64,000 nucleotides of DNA from Prorocentrum cordatum (taxonomy: Eukaryota > Sar > Dinophyceae > Prorocentrales > Prorocentraceae): the NCBI GenBank assembly GCA_963575745.1, contig CAUYUJ010017649.1, forward strand, positions 135,001 through 199,000. Direction: 5' to 3'. How positions within the stretch are numbered: position 1 is the first letter of the stretch; each line of letters opens with the position of its first letter. The position numbers and the translations under genes were made by a program. Shown piece by piece: positions 36,911 to 47,889 of this stretch. The notes below the pieces were generated by a model. That model was given only the letters and a program-made list of their open reading frames with translations. It did no database searches and had not been told where the DNA came from.

Positions 36911-37690
36911 CGGGGAAAGCTGGGCGCACGCAGAGCGTGTTCGGGCGTGTTCGGGCAGCTTGAGCGCGCTGCTCTATTCTCTATCGCTCGTTGCCTCCCT
37001 CCTCCCAGGGGTGGTGGGGCTCTTGGGAGCCTTTCCTCCCATCCCTGGTCGTCCAGCGGCGGCTGGGGCTGGGCCGGGCAAGGGCTCTCGGCGCAGCTGT
37101 TTCCCATCAAAGAGGGGCCGTGCCCGCGGACCCGCTTGTGATTTGGAAGGGCCCGATCAACCAGGGCCCAATCACCGCCGAGAGAAGCGGGGGGAACCAA
37201 AACTAAAGACCTCTAGCGGTTACAGGGGCAGCTTACGAGCGGGTGCCCGCGCGGTCGAGCGCCTTCTGATGCGTCGTTGACCTAGCCCGTACGTGAGAGC
37301 TTCGACACTCTTGCATCGAACCGGAAGAACAATACGAGGCCAAGTCAAGCTAGATCTGCCACAGGATGCCCTGTGAACCCTGGGATGCCCTTGGACCCCT
37401 CGGAGTCCTCGGAGGCTCCGAGCTCTCGTCTTCCTCCTCCCTTCCCCTCGCCTCCTTCTCCATTCTCGTCCCGTCCCGCCTCGTTATCCTTCCCTCCTTT
37501 GCGTATGGGGGGAGGCTCACCAAGCAGCCAGCGGCATCGTGACTCTCGATCTGGCGTGGCACCGCTCGACTACACGAGCGGCACAGCGACGTGTGCAGCG
37601 CAGGCCGGGAACGTGATAGCACAGGAGGCCGTGCTGCCTTGCGAAGACTGCATCGAACGGACACACGTGCGGAAAGTGGCCCTGGGCAGA
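36911..37690. other. no gene seen
   Basis: GC-rich sequence with short shadowing frames. No recognisable domain or structured repeat. Confidence 0.5.
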
Positions 37691-37699
37691 TGTGAGACG

Positions 37700-37815
37700 A
37701 CGGGGGAAGAGGAGGAGGAGGAGGAGGAGGAGGAGGAGGAGGAGGAAGAGGGAGGGAGAGAGGAGGATGAGGAGGATGATGATGAGGAGGAGGAGGAGAA
37801 GCGGGAAGAGGGAGA
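37700..37815. repeat. GGA/GAT microsatellite
   Basis: Imperfect GAGGAGGA repeat with GAT interruptions. It gives a poly-Glu frame. Confidence 0.9.
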
Positions 37816-38095
37816 AGGACCCAAATCTCTGACGATCTGGCTTTTCCAACCGTTTTTTGTCCCTCGACTGCGGTGTTCTCGGGGGCCCGGTTTGGGGGCC
37901 CCGGGGCCATCGCAGGTGGGCCTGGGCCGGAAAGCAGGCCCCGGGAAGGGGTCGGGACTTCTCAGGGCCGCGCATTGCACACGTCACATCATCGGACGTG
38001 TGTTGAGGTCGAAGTCGTGGGCGGGGTCCCGCCTGTGCTCTACGCCGAACTCGGCAAGGTTGCCGAAGAAGACGGCGCCTATCTCCTTGCCGCCC
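37816..38095. other. no gene seen
   Basis: GC-rich spacer without a protein-like frame. Confidence 0.45.
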
Positions 38096-38580
38096 TGCAG
38101 CAGAAGCTTCACAAGGGAGAGAAACGGGGGAAGGGGAAGGCAAGGGAGGGAGGCAGGAGAGGAAGGGGAAGAGGAAGGGGAACGAGATGTGGAAGGGGGT
38201 GTGGCGGTGGAAGGAAAGGGGGGGATCGGGAAGGTGTGTGTGTGTGTGCGTGTGCGTGTGTGGAAGATGGATGTTCCGGTCGGGGGAGGGGAGGGGGAGA
38301 AGGGAGGCGTGGTGGAGGACAGGGAGTGAAGTGAAGAGAAGGAGTCTGGGGAACGGATCGGGAAGAAAAGGGGGAGAGAAAACTGAAGGAGAAGGAAAAG
38401 GGAGGGAAGGGAGGGGCGGGTGGAATAGGGGAGGGAAAGGGAGGGGGTGTTGGAATCTTGGAATGGGGGGATGGGAGAGGGAGGAAAGGGGATGAGAAGG
38501 GAGGCAGACGGAAGGGAAGGGGGGGAGAACATGAGGGGATGAGAGGAGAGAGACGAGAGGAAAGGGGAGGCGGAGGTCAG
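38096..38580. repeat. purine-rich low-complexity tract with GT microsatellite
   Basis: GGGAAGGG, GGAGAGG words dominate the plus strand. A GT run is at 38236-38264. The 419-codon minus frame here is Pro/Ser/Leu-rich low complexity and is not a gene. Confidence 0.85.
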
Positions 38581-39085
38581 AGGAATAGGGCATGGGACCT
38601 GTCGTGAAGTACCACACTCGGTTTCCGAGAAGAAGCAACCGCCGTCGACGAAGCATCCATCGAGGTAGCGGCTTATCTGGCACCGAGAAGCTGATGGCAA
38701 GAAATGGCATATTGGGTTTCTTACGCTTCCTGTGATAATAGAGCAGTAGGACGGGGATGCGCGATGAGGCCAGCATCTACGGCTCAGGCGTAGATTGGGC
38801 TAGTGCATCGGCGAAGGGCCAGCGATGCGACAGCCATCTCTGGCGATCTACCAGACAAGCCCATGCATCGTCGGTCGAGAATAGGGGCGACACGTCGGCG
38901 ATCGAAAGGCAATATTACTCACTCCGCCTAGTCTCAGAACGCTCCATACGTCGCCTCTTGCGCCTCCTCCTCCTCACCACCATGATCGTCCCCACTTCTC
39001 CCTCCACCCGCCCTCCCTCGTCTTCCCCTCCCTTCTTCTCCTCCCCCAGAAGAAACAAGCCACATGAGCATAAATGATCGATGGT
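38581..39085. other. no gene seen
   Basis: Mixed sequence ending in a pyrimidine-rich stretch (38960-39050). Confidence 0.45.
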
Positions 39086-39205
39086 CAGCACGGATTTCTT
39101 GGATCTGCTCTGGGCCATCCTTCCTGGCGCGCGGAGGTCGCCAGAGGAGCCGCGCCAAAAGGGCGGCGTCGGGGGGGGGGCCGGCGCCGAATGCGCGCAG
39201 ACCCT
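39086..39205. mobile_element. fold-back element, family C (diverged copy)
   Basis: Contains GCACGGATTTCTTGGATC followed by CCTGGCGCGCGGAGG, then GCGCC and GCCGGCGCCGAATGCGCGC on the other arm. It matches the arms of copies at 45806-45955, 47640-47790 and 49756-49870. Ends are approximate. Confidence 0.45.
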
Positions 39206-39237
39206 CGACGGCTTGTGCTTGAGCCGTCTTCTCCTCT

Positions 39238-39438
39238 CGGCGGCGAGCGAGGGGGGGAAGTGAGACGGAGAAGGCCTTCTCAGAAGGCGGCGGAGCTTCT
39301 GGAAAGCCCTCCGGCCCGCTGAGAAGTCGTCTTCTGTGTCTTCGGGGAATGCTTAGAAAACTTCTCGAAAGGCCGGGGGGCTTCCGAGCCTTCTGAGAAG
39401 GCCCGCCCCTTCTCACTTCCCCCCGTCGCTCGCTGCCG
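39238..39438. mobile_element. fold-back element, family D, copy 1
   Basis: 201 bp with ~50-bp inverted ends: CGGCGGCGAGCGAGGGGGGG then AAGTGAGA, and the complement TCTCACTTCCCCCCGTCGCT then CGCTGCCG. Inside are repeated CTTCTCAGAAGGC-type palindromes. No ORF. Confidence 0.65.
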
Positions 39439-39458
39439 ATCCTCCGTCCCTCCCTGCG

Positions 39459-39660
39459 ATGTCATGCTGCGCTCTGCAACTCTGTACCGCGCCGTGCTAT
39501 GCCATGCTAGAACTGCTGTACATCACGCGCCCTTTCGGGATCACTGCCCTTTTCAACATCCGCCTGTGCGAATGGAGAGGGGCTCTGCGCAATGGTACGG
39601 GCTGGGAGGGAGGGGTAGGACGTCGGGTAGCACGCGAGCGCACCTTTTTTGACCCTCCCC
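39459..39660. repeat. dispersed repeat R2, copy 1
   Basis: Shares with 51770-51955, same orientation, CATGCTATGCCATGCTA-like words, CATCCG-CTGTGC, and GGGAGGGAGGGGTAGGACGT followed by ACGCGAGCGCACCT. Diverged, function unknown. Confidence 0.6.
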
Positions 39661-39702
39661 GTATCTCCTCCCTGCTTCCTCTTGCGGCGCGCCATAGGGT
39701 AC

Positions 39703-39830
39703 GGGGAGGGGGGAAGGCTTCTTAGAAGCACCCTGCTTCTCATAAGGCCCCGGCTTTACATCTATAGATAAGGCCAGCGCCTTCTGAGAAGCAGGGGTGC
39801 TTCTAAGAAGCCTTCCCCCCTGCCCCCACC
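39703..39830. mobile_element. fold-back element, family D, copy 2 (short)
   Basis: ~128 bp with nearly perfect ~45-bp arms: GGGGAAGGCTTCTTAGAAGC, ACCCTGCTTCTC and their complement. The loop is ~35 bp, with TCTATAGATA at its centre. A long stem-loop in either strand. Confidence 0.75.
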
Positions 39831-40690
39831 CCGCTATTGCGCGTGGCCGATTCCTGCTGCCCGCTCCGCCCAGGTCGCTTCCAGGTCGCCGGCGGCCCCG
39901 CCCCCCGAACCCAGAGTGCCCCCAGCAGACGGGTGGAGGCGGCCACGGGCTCCCGAGCCACCTGGCAGCGGCGCTGGCGTGCCGCGTGCGTCGTGGTGGC
40001 GCTGCAGAGCCTGCACCGCGCATCGGGGACGCACTGGCCTGGGTCAGTCCAGGCCTGGGTCAGTCGGGCTCTGCAGGGTCCTGCACCATCCCCCAGGACC
40101 CTGCGCCCAAGACCGGGTCGGTGCAGCCCTGGCTCTGCAGGATCCTGCGAGATCCGGCGCTCTGACGCACCCCCGTTTGCATCGATCCCCGTCTCTTGAG
40201 GCCCGAGCGGATGCCGCCGCTGCGCCTCCCGCGCTGCCGAGCGCCCGCTCTGCCGCGATCTCTGTGCCGAGGACAGCCCTGGGCCGAGGCAGCGGCCGCG
40301 GGACGGGCGCGGCGGCCGCGGATTCGCGCCCTGCGGCCGGGCCTCTCGGGCGAGCGCCGTGGGGGTGCAGACTGCGGAGCTCGCCTACACGCGAGAGTGA
40401 CCCTGGGTGAGAGTGACCTTTGGTGCGCGGCTCTTTGGGGGGCTGTGGGGGAACCAATCACACGACGGCAAGACGCTACTGCCGCATCGCGTTCGGCGAT
40501 CGGCGGACCCCATTAGGCCCGCGCCAAAAGTCACTCCGGCGAAATGTCACTCTTACGCGTAGTCGAGGAGCGAGGGCGAAAGGAGCGAGAAGGGCCAGGT
40601 CCGTGAGGCTCTCGGAGCCCAGCCTCGAGGCGTGGCCGGCTGCAGATGGGAAGCGCTGCGGCCAGACCCAGGACATAACAGCATCCTTCA
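39831..40690. other. no gene seen
   Basis: GC-rich. GGGTCAGTC/CTGCAGGGTCCTGC words repeat at 40040-40150, and CCTGGGTGAGAGTGACC-like direct repeats lie near 40395-40425. No protein-like frame. Confidence 0.45.
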
Positions 40691-40802
40691 ATAACGTGAG
40701 ACCCTCCGCCGGCCAAACTGAAGAACATTCAAGGGTACCATCCCCCAGGATGCACAGGGACATCCAACAAACACGAAGAACCCTCCCAAAACCGACCGCG
40801 AT
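40691..40802 (-). repeat. dispersed repeat R1, minus-orientation copy
   Basis: Reverse complement of 6633-6755 at about 80% identity, with a ~9-bp deletion relative to that copy. Confidence 0.75.
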
Positions 40803-41199
40803 CTTAGACCTCGGTCCGAACTCAGAGCAGCAGGGCTTCTGCTGAGAGGTACGAAGTTACCCTGATCGATCGCCGACGCCTGCGTCAGCTTGGCACTTTG
40901 ACCTCCTGATCAGTCAAAGAGGTGACAGAACCCTCAAGCTCAGAATCCGAAAAGCGAGACAGGAACGGGTTCACTGCTGGCAGGGGTCTTGGGAAATTCG
41001 GTGAGCGCCTGGTGATCGGGTTCAGTAGCCCACGCCCCATGGCCATGGTCCGGCGTGCTAGGGTAGGGGCCTCCTCCCTCTCTCCCTTCCCCTCCAAATC
41101 CCCCCAGCCATCTGAGCGTAGGTGGTTTGGCAAGTTCGTTCCTCCAATCCCTTTCATACTGTTCGGGGAAGGGTTTGGCCCTCCACCTTCCCCACGCGG
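40803..41199. other. no gene seen
   Basis: Includes a small palindrome around 40899-40919 (TTTGAC, CTGATCAG, GTCAAA). The overlapping 262-codon frame begins at GTG and is repeat-derived. Confidence 0.4.
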
Positions 41200-41704
41200 A
41201 AGACTTCCCCGTGCGCGGCTTGGGGGCTTCTTGGAGGGCTCTTTGAGGCCTCTTGGGTGCCCTTCGGAGGCCTCTGGGACCTCTGCGGTCCTCTTGGGGT
41301 CGCTTTGGCATCAAGCACGCCGGACTCTGTTGGCCTCTTCGAGGCTTGAGATGGCATACGGTGCCCTGCCTCTGGGGCCGTCTTGGGGCTCTCTTGAGGC
41401 CATCTTGAGGCATCGGGAGCCCTTCGGGCGCGCGAAACAGCGAGATGACACACTTTTGTCATGTACGGCTGCTGGAAAAATGTGGCCTCTTGGGGCCATC
41501 TTGAGACGACCTGGAGGTTGCCTTGGCGTAGTTATCTTGTCGGATCGTTTCTGGTCTCGGCTTGCCTCGTCTTGTCTTATCTGGTCGCCTTGGGGGCCTC
41601 TTGTGGAAGGGCACGACCGTCCCACGGCCGCTGGTCGACTGGAGGGGTTGGCCCGTCTCCTTAGGGAAGTCCCTCCCCTGGGGTCTGGACGCTCGGCCCA
41701 CAAG
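41200..41704. repeat. degenerate CTTGGGG/GGCCTCTTGGG repeat block
   Basis: Words such as CCTCTTGGGG, GGCCATCTTGAG and CGTCTTGGGG recur. The block at 41890-42530 has the complementary words (CCCAAGATGGC, CCCCAAGA), so the two form a loose, large inverted arrangement around 41705-41865. Confidence 0.55.
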
Positions 41705-41865
41705 GTTTAGGTCAGGCCTGTCCCCCTACAGGGAGATGTTGAACGAACGAATCAACATATACCATACATCATGGTCAAACAATTAAAAAAATAAAAAAAG
41801 GTCCCCACGCTATTTGTTGACCATTTTTCAATTTTCCTGCTGTAGAGGGACAGGCCCGGCTTAAC
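41705..41865. mobile_element. MITE-like element, family B, copy 2
   Basis: ~160 bp, AT-rich (A-runs, TCAACATATACCATACATCA). Inverted ends: GTTTAGGTCAGGCCTGTCCC then CCTACAG on the left; CTGTAGAGGGACAGGCCCGG then CTTAAC on the right. The left end matches the reverse complement of the right end of the copy at 9207-9360. Confidence 0.65.
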
Positions 41866-42540
41866 ACAAGGTGTCAGAGGGAACCTCTTGGCCCAAGATG
41901 GCTCAACGCAAACATGCTCCCAAGAGGCGCAAGCACCACCCTAAGACGGCTCCAAGTGGACACGGATCCTCCCAAGGACGCTCCCGAGAAGCTAAACTCA
42001 TTCCAAGCAAGCACATCTAGAATGTTCCCAGGGATTTCTCCATCTCGGCGTTTCGTTGCCGGTGGCCCTCTGAGGCCTCAAGGCGGATTCAATATCGCCA
42101 CAGAAGACCCACAAGAAAAGCTTCCATGCGGGGGCCCTAGGAAGGCACAACGATCGAATGTACTTGATGGATGTTGGCACCTCGGGGGCATCCCTGAACG
42201 GCTTGTGGACCAGTGTAGTTCCAAGATGGATCCAGATGCCCTGAAATGGCCCCCAAGCTGACACAATATTGTCCAAGTTGGGTCACATGGGTATCCAGCA
42301 TGCCTCCAGAAGGTCCCAAGACGGCCCCAAGTGGCCTCGGAGCCTCCTGAGGACGCTCCCGAGAGGCTCAAATCAGTCAATCACGTCGCTTCCGATGGGT
42401 CTCTGAGGCCCAAAGATCGGTCCACGATCGCACAAGAGAGCTCCAAAGAGGGGCCAGAAGAGGTCCAAGACGGCCCCAAGAGTGCCCAAGATCGCCCCAA
42501 GACCGTTCCAAGATGGCTCCAACATGTGACTTTCTGGCAC
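41866..42540. repeat. degenerate CCAAGATGGCYCCAAG repeat block
   Basis: Runs of CCCAAGAGNGGC, CCAAGACGGCCCCAAG and CCAAGATGGCTCC, most regular at 42460-42520. No gene. Confidence 0.55.
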
Positions 42541-43735
42541 GGACGGGGCACGGCTAACTGCTCTCCCTTCTGTGATCGACTGCCTCCACGTCCGAAGGCC
42601 TCCAACATTGCACCAAGAGGACTAGCTCTGATAGACCTCCAAAAGGCTCCCAACGCGATAGATTCGTGCAGGCCTTTGTCGCTGGCTCTCGTCGTCGTCA
42701 TCGTCGTCGTCGCCGCCCGTTCATCCCCCATCCCCGCGGCTTTATCCGCCCACCTCCCTCCTCATCCTCCTTGACAGCGTCAAGAATACGGCGGCCCTCT
42801 GCAGACCCTGTGCCGGGAGTGGACTTCATCGAATTGCTCAGGCCCCCAAGAGGCGTCCAGGAGGGCCCCAAGACGTCCCAATATGCGCTAGCATGCCAAT
42901 TCATGCTCGTCGTCTTTGTCCTCCTCCTCCTCCTCCTCCTCCTCCTCCTCCTCCTCCTCCATGGTCACGAGACTTGCGGGCCAATTTCCCGAAGGGTGAA
43001 CCGCCTTGGCACCTGCTCTGCGGGCTCCACTTGGAGGGCGGCGGCAGAGGCAGTCATGAAACACATCGGTATCATGTAGCAGCGGCAGGGTGATACATTC
43101 CAAGCCATCAGTGCGACCTGCATCCGCCCGACGGATCACTGCACCGGCCTTGCTGCAGCGGATTGCCGCATGGATTCTGTCAATACAAAACCCCGAAATG
43201 GCGGGCGAAAAACGAAGTGAATTTCACGTGGATGGTTTGTAGTCTTTCTTTATGGCAACGAAAATCCGCACGAAATCCACTTCGAGATCCGGGACGAACA
43301 TCTGCAGGAGAATTCTGGCCCATCACATTGTTTTCCGAGCGACATCCGCTCTGCGGTACTGGCGCCATGAGACGGAGGAGGGGGGGCGTGCCAAAAAAGT
43401 GGCAGCGCACCCAGTGGGCGCCCGCCGTCCTGGCCCAGGGCCGCAAGCGGACGCGATCAAGACCCACGGAGCTGACGCAGGGGGTCGGGCAGCCAAGGGC
43501 GCAGGCGGGGCACCGTGCCCGGCGCAGTTGGTCAAGGGGGGGCGGCCAAGAGCAGGGGCGTCATGACATTGATCCGTCGGCCGGAAGAAGTAGAAAAAAC
43601 ATGAGCTCGGAAGGTGGACAACGTAGATCGGATGAGGTAAATACCTGAGGTCGATTGGGTTCAGACCCTCCCATAGAACAACAACACACAGCAAAACCAT
43701 ATCGATTCTTGCAGCAGGAAGGCGCTAGAAGTAGA
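42541..43735. other. no gene seen; GTC and CTC microsatellites
   Basis: GTCGTCATC at 42688-42720 and CTC repeat at 42920-42960. Remaining frames are short and overlap on both strands. Confidence 0.5.
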
Positions 43736-43737
43736 TT

Positions 43738-44157
43738 CTGGGATCTGGGAATCTCAAAAATACCTACTTTCAACGACTGGCGTGTGCGCTCACACGCATT
43801 CTTGGTCGCGGCGGTGGCGGCTCGCGCGGCACGGTCGGAGCCTCCTGCGCCGCGGGGCCGCTGCAGCGGGCGAACTGCGGGCGAGAAGCGAAGGGGGGGA
43901 CAGGAGGGCGGCCGCGGATCCACGCTGGCTGACATAGAACTATCACTAGGCACCAGCAGGGCAGCGCAAGAGGGAGCTGTCTTGCGCACGCTGGCAGAAT
44001 GCAACGCTATGCTGGGTCATGCATGCTCCGCCCACCGGATGGGCCTCCCTCTCAAGATGTCTTTCCCCGCAACGCAGCGCAACCCACACCCTGAGCATCG
44101 CGGTGCGTACGAGGAAGGCCCGGGCAGCCAGGTACGACAGACTGAGCGCCACGCGTG

Positions 44158-44212
<55 letters not shown>

Positions 44213-44515
44213 GGGGGGCAGGAGGGCGGCCGCAAAGGGAGGGAGGGCGGTGAGGGCGGCGCACTCGGGCCTTGAATGCCCAGGGCTACGCTCACCAACA
44301 GAGCCATGCAACATCTACCCATCGGTGGGAAGAAGTGGGCAGAGACATGGCGACGAGCGGCGCTGGAAGCAAACTTTGGATCTCCGCCGGGGCCCATGAA
44401 GGCGACGGAAGAGGGACCACCACTCGAGCCCTGAAGTAGCAAGGCGCCCAGAGCACATCGGGACCTGGGGATCAAGAGAAGCCGACTCTCAACGACTGAT
44501 GGGCACACGAGCCCT
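43738..44515. repeat. ~55-bp direct repeat pair bracketing a CAG microsatellite
   Basis: 43738-43792 and 44459-44512 share GGGA-CTGGG-ATC, AAG, CTCTCAACGACTG and a GGGCACACGAG-like end. Between them, 44158-44212 is an AGC/CAG repeat of about 18 units, which could encode poly-Gln, poly-Ala or poly-Ser but is not in a convincing gene. Confidence 0.55.
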
Positions 44516-44686
44516 GTGGCAGGTCGGGGCGAGGGAGGGTCTGCCACCCTTCGGGGCAGGCCTGCAGTGCACTTGGCCTCGTCGCTGGTGTCGGAGGTGC
44601 CTCAGCTGAGGAGCCGCACCTGACCGTTCGACCCCATGCAAATAACATTCGGGATGATGATCTGCGATGAAGGAGCTACCTGGATT

Positions 44687-44880
44687 GGCGGCGAGCCTGG
44701 GGGGGGAGCGAGAGGGGATGGCCTTCTCAAAGGCTCGGGAGGCCTTCCGAGCCTTCTGAAAAATATTCGAAGCCTTCCCCGAAGACAAAGACATCTTGTC
44801 AGAAGGCGCGAGGGCTTCTGAAAAGCCCCCCGCTTTCTGAGAAAACCTACCCACTCTCAGTTTCCCCCCGGCACGCCGCC
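44687..44880. mobile_element. fold-back element, family D, copy 3
   Basis: 194 bp. Left arm GGCGGCGAGCCTGGGGGGGG then AGCGAGAGGG; right arm CCACTCTCAGTTTCCCCCCG then GCACGCCGCC. The interior has GGCTCGGGAGGCCTTCCGAG and CTTCTGAAAA words as in the other D copies. Confidence 0.65.
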
Positions 44881-45805
44881 GACTGAATACGGGGGTGCGA
44901 CATCATCGTGGACACTGTGCGCATCATCGAATCGAGCTGGCGGAGGCGTGGTGCCGAGCGACGTCGCACTGGTCTCGTGCGACAGCTTGTGCTGCGTTGG
45001 GGCCCAAAACGCCAGCTGCAAGAGCGGGGACATGGGAGGCATCATCGAGGAGGGCGCGCATACGAACCTCTGGGGTCAAGCAGCTGAGGACCGAGATACC
45101 CCACGAGGGCGTCGCCCACCTGCCCCCATGGGAAAGAGCCGCGCGCGCAGGATTCCAGGGCGATGCAGTCTGAGGACTCTCCCCCCGAGGGGGCGCGAGC
45201 GGGCCGACCCCGGGGCGGGAAGCACCACATGGGAGCGCAAGCGCGGGTCGGGCCGTCGCGGCCACCGCGGTGACCAACGATACCGTGGCGCCCCCGACGC
45301 TCGCCACGCAGAGCTACGGGATACTGGCTACTCAAGAACGGTGTGCGGTCAGATGATGTGACCTTGTGAAGAGCTTCGGGTGCGACCGACACGCCCCTGT
45401 CTGCGAGGGATGCCCGAGTAACGGATCCAGCGCGGCAGTGCTGCGCATGTATGCCGCGTTCGGCGAAGGCCACACATCGGGCCAGCCGGTGTGAGAAGAG
45501 CACCGTGGCAGGAAGCGTGCTAGCGTGGGCGGCGCTGAGCACCAGTTCCGCTGGAAGGTCAGAAGTCTTCTCGTCGAAGAGGGCCTGGCTGGGGCGGTGC
45601 TGCTCGATGGTTTCCGTTCGAACTCTGGGCTCAGAGGTCGCCCCCCCAAAGCGCCCCGGCCGCTCAGCCCACGCGGTCCTCCTCCTCCTCCTTCTCCTCC
45701 TCCTCCTCCTCCTCCTTCGTTCCGTCATCCCTCCTCGGTGCTTCCTCCTCTCTACTGTTTCCTCCTTGCGACGCTAGAAGAACAACAATGATATAAGCAA
45801 GACAT
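44881..45805. other. no gene seen; CTC microsatellite at the end
   Basis: GC-rich sequence. CTC repeat at 45679-45720. No protein-like frame. Confidence 0.45.
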
Positions 45806-45955
45806 ATTTCGCAGCTCCGTGCTGATATTCTGGGTCGGTGCTGACCCCACGCCGGCGCCGCCTCTGGCGCAGCCTCTGGCGCGCCACGCGCGCCAAGGAG
45901 GGGGATCCAGCGCCGATCAAAGAAACCCGCGCGGAGCTCATAACAATTTATGTCG
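45806..45955. mobile_element. fold-back element, family C, copy
   Basis: ~150 bp. Left arm GCAGCTCCGTGCTGATATTC then TGGGTCGGTGCTG; right arm CAGCGCCGATCAAAGAAACC then CGCGCGGAGCTC, its imperfect complement. GC-rich core with CTGGCGC and GCGCGCCA. Confidence 0.6.
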
Positions 45956-46427
45956 TTGCACTTTTTCCTGCTGCGAGGTGCTGGAGCACAGTCGCTGTCC
46001 TGGGCGAACAGCACGACGGAGACGTCGAGGTCCACGTCCCCCGCCTGGCGGCAAGTGCGGCCGGCCGCAGCCGGATTCCGCGAGGATGCTGCCGTCGCGG
46101 CGCTGTTCTGCGGCTGGTGCACGCCATCGTGACTTCTCCTGCTCCTCCCTCCTCCTCCTCCTCCTGCTCCTCCTCCACCTCCTCGCCCCCCTCCTCCTCC
46201 TCCTCCTCCTCCTCCTCCTCCTCCTCCTCCTCCTCCTCCTCCTCCTCCTCCTACCCCTCGTCCTCGCCCCCCTCCTCCTCGTCCTCCTCCATCCCTTTTC
46301 CTTGTAAACAACTCCTGCCCTCCACACCCTGAGACGTGTCGGTAAGGAGGGCCGGGCGTTTCGCCTGAGACGATCTCGCCATTCATGCCCATGAAGCTGG
46401 AACTTTGCAACAGTTTCACAGGTTGAG
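45956..46427. repeat. spacer and CTC microsatellite
   Basis: 46134-46292 is a near-continuous CTC repeat. The flanks hold no gene. Confidence 0.85.
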
Positions 46428-46602
46428 GGCGGGGGGGCGGGGCTTGTCAAAAGGCTCGGACGGCCTTCAGGCTTCTGGGAAGCTCTCGGAGCCTTATCCA
46501 AAGGAAGGGAGGGCTTCTCTGAAGGCCAGAAGGCTTCTGAGTAGCCCCGCTGCCTTGTGTGAAGGCTGGCACCCCCCTGCCTTCCCCCCAGGCGGGCGCG
46601 TC
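46428..46602. mobile_element. fold-back element, family D, diverged copy
   Basis: GGGCGGGGGGGCGGGG on the left and CCTTCCCCCCAGGCGGGCG on the right, with AAGGCTTCTGAGTAGCC, CTTCTGGGAAGC words inside. It resembles the D copies at 39.2, 39.7 and 44.7 kb, but the arms are weak. Confidence 0.4.
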
Positions 46603-46796
46603 GACGATAGTTGTGCTATTTTGTGGAGCCAAGATGAAGAGCCTTTCCACCGCATTCAGGACGGCCTGCACAACAATTTTGAGAAGGCCCACAGGGGTTC
46701 GACCACATGACTCGACATCTGCGTCACTGGGATCTCCCAGGCCTCCCCGCCCCCCAAGCGCGGTGACGCATGTGTTAGGTATTACAACTTGGTTTT

Positions 46797-46815
46797 TGTA
46801 AAAAAAAAAAAAAAA
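46797..46815. repeat. poly-A run
   Basis: About 16-17 A in a row after TTTTTGT, the only long A run in the window. It could be the tail of a retroposed RNA oriented plus, but no recognisable gene lies just upstream. Confidence 0.7.
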
Positions 46816-47005
46816 GAGAGGGGGCCATAAGGATGCCTCCAGGGGTCGTGGCTTCAGCGCGGCAAGATTGCGTGGGATTGAGTGAGCGTCTTGGGCCCAC
46901 TGGAGCCTGATTTGACACGATCAGATTGCCCATTGAGGTCCAGAATAAACTTCTAATGGCGGACGTCATGGAAACGCAAATCCAAAGCCCCTTTCGGGGT
47001 GTGGC

Positions 47006-47335
47006 TTGGATGGTTCGAAGGTGGGACGAGGGCGAGAGCGGCGACGGCGACAGCTTCCACAAGTGCCTCGACGAGGCCGACGAGCGCATCGACGAGGACG
47101 CCGAAATTCCGACGAAGAAAAGGGCGGCGACGGCGAATACAACGAGACGGTCTCCACGGAATTTCCGTCGGACCATGACCTCCTGCACCACCCCGACACC
47201 GACGGTGATTGGGATTCGCCTTGGAAGAGCGATGGGCAAGCCGATGATGACGGCATCCGATACTTCGCAGACGTCGAATGGCTTTCCGCCGACGAGGCCA
47301 TGCTCGCTATAATGCTTCGGAACGTAAGGGGATAG
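47006..47335 (+). CDS. possible acidic coding fragment
   Basis: Frame 2, no convincing start. The second half is acidic and varied (EYNETVSTEFPSDHDLLHHP, WDSPWKSDGQADDDG, YFADVEWLSADEAMLAIMLR), unlike the surrounding repeats. The frame-0 sequence just upstream is also acidic (FHKCLDEADERIDEDAE), suggesting one shift. Possibly a retroelement fragment. No family recognised. Confidence 0.25.
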   Translation: MDGSKVGRGRERRRRQLPQVPRRGRRAHRRGRRNSDEEKGGDGEYNETVSTEFPSDHDLLHHPDTDGDWDSPWKSDGQADDDGIRYFADVEWLSADEAMLAIMLRNVRG

Positions 47336-47639
47336 CGCCGCTTGGTTGCTCAGAAGCCACCAGACACTGATATCCCTCAAGGCACCGCTGATTGACTACA
47401 GACAGTGGCGGCCACCAACCACTGCTACCCCGAATACTGTCCACTCTGCTGAGCTGTGCGGTGGCGGTCGCAAACATAGTTCCATGGCCACCGTGCCCCT
47501 GGCTCGACCCACCCAAACAGTGACGCTGAGAGCCCACAGAGCGTGTGGCACACCTCTGACGCGACGGCGCGGCCTTTGGTTTTTCCGCCAACGCGTGACC
47601 CGCTCATGGAGGAACAAGCAACGGCATAATCATCTACAT
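47336..47639. other. no gene seen
   Basis: Short frames only. Confidence 0.45.
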
Positions 47640-47790
47640 TCGGAGCTCCGCGCGGATCTGTTGATCATCGCTGGCCCACACTCCCTGGCGCGCGGAGCGC
47701 GCCAGGGGCGGCGCCGGAGGCACCGCCAGGGAGGGGCCAGTGCAGGTCCAAGACATTCGTGCGGAACTCCCAAACCTTTTTGCTTATATG
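47640..47790. mobile_element. fold-back element, family C, copy
   Basis: Left arm GGAGCTCCGCGCGGATCTGT then TGGCCCACACTCCCTGGCGCGC; right arm CCGCCAGGGAGGGGCCAGTG then GTCCAAGACATTCGTGCGGAACTC. The arms pair imperfectly over ~50 bp. Core GCGGAGCGCGCCAGG. Confidence 0.65.
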
Positions 47791-47889
47791 CCGCGGTTTG
47801 TTCCTCTGGCTCTGCCTGGAAGAGGCGCCGTTGCTTGGCCCCCACGCCCAACATCTGCCAGGCGAGCGACGAAAAAAGAAGAAGCTATT

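Noticed and set aside
37517-38776. 419-codon minus-strand ORF
   Set aside because: Pro/Ser/Leu/His low-complexity translation of purine-rich repeats.
40922-41710. 262-codon plus-strand ORF
   Set aside because: Starts at GTG, overlaps degenerate CTTGGGG repeats, and has no domain-like text.
44019-44399. Poly-Gln ORF
   Set aside because: Poly-Gln comes from a CAG microsatellite; flanking residues in the frame are not protein-like, and the other frames are equally open.
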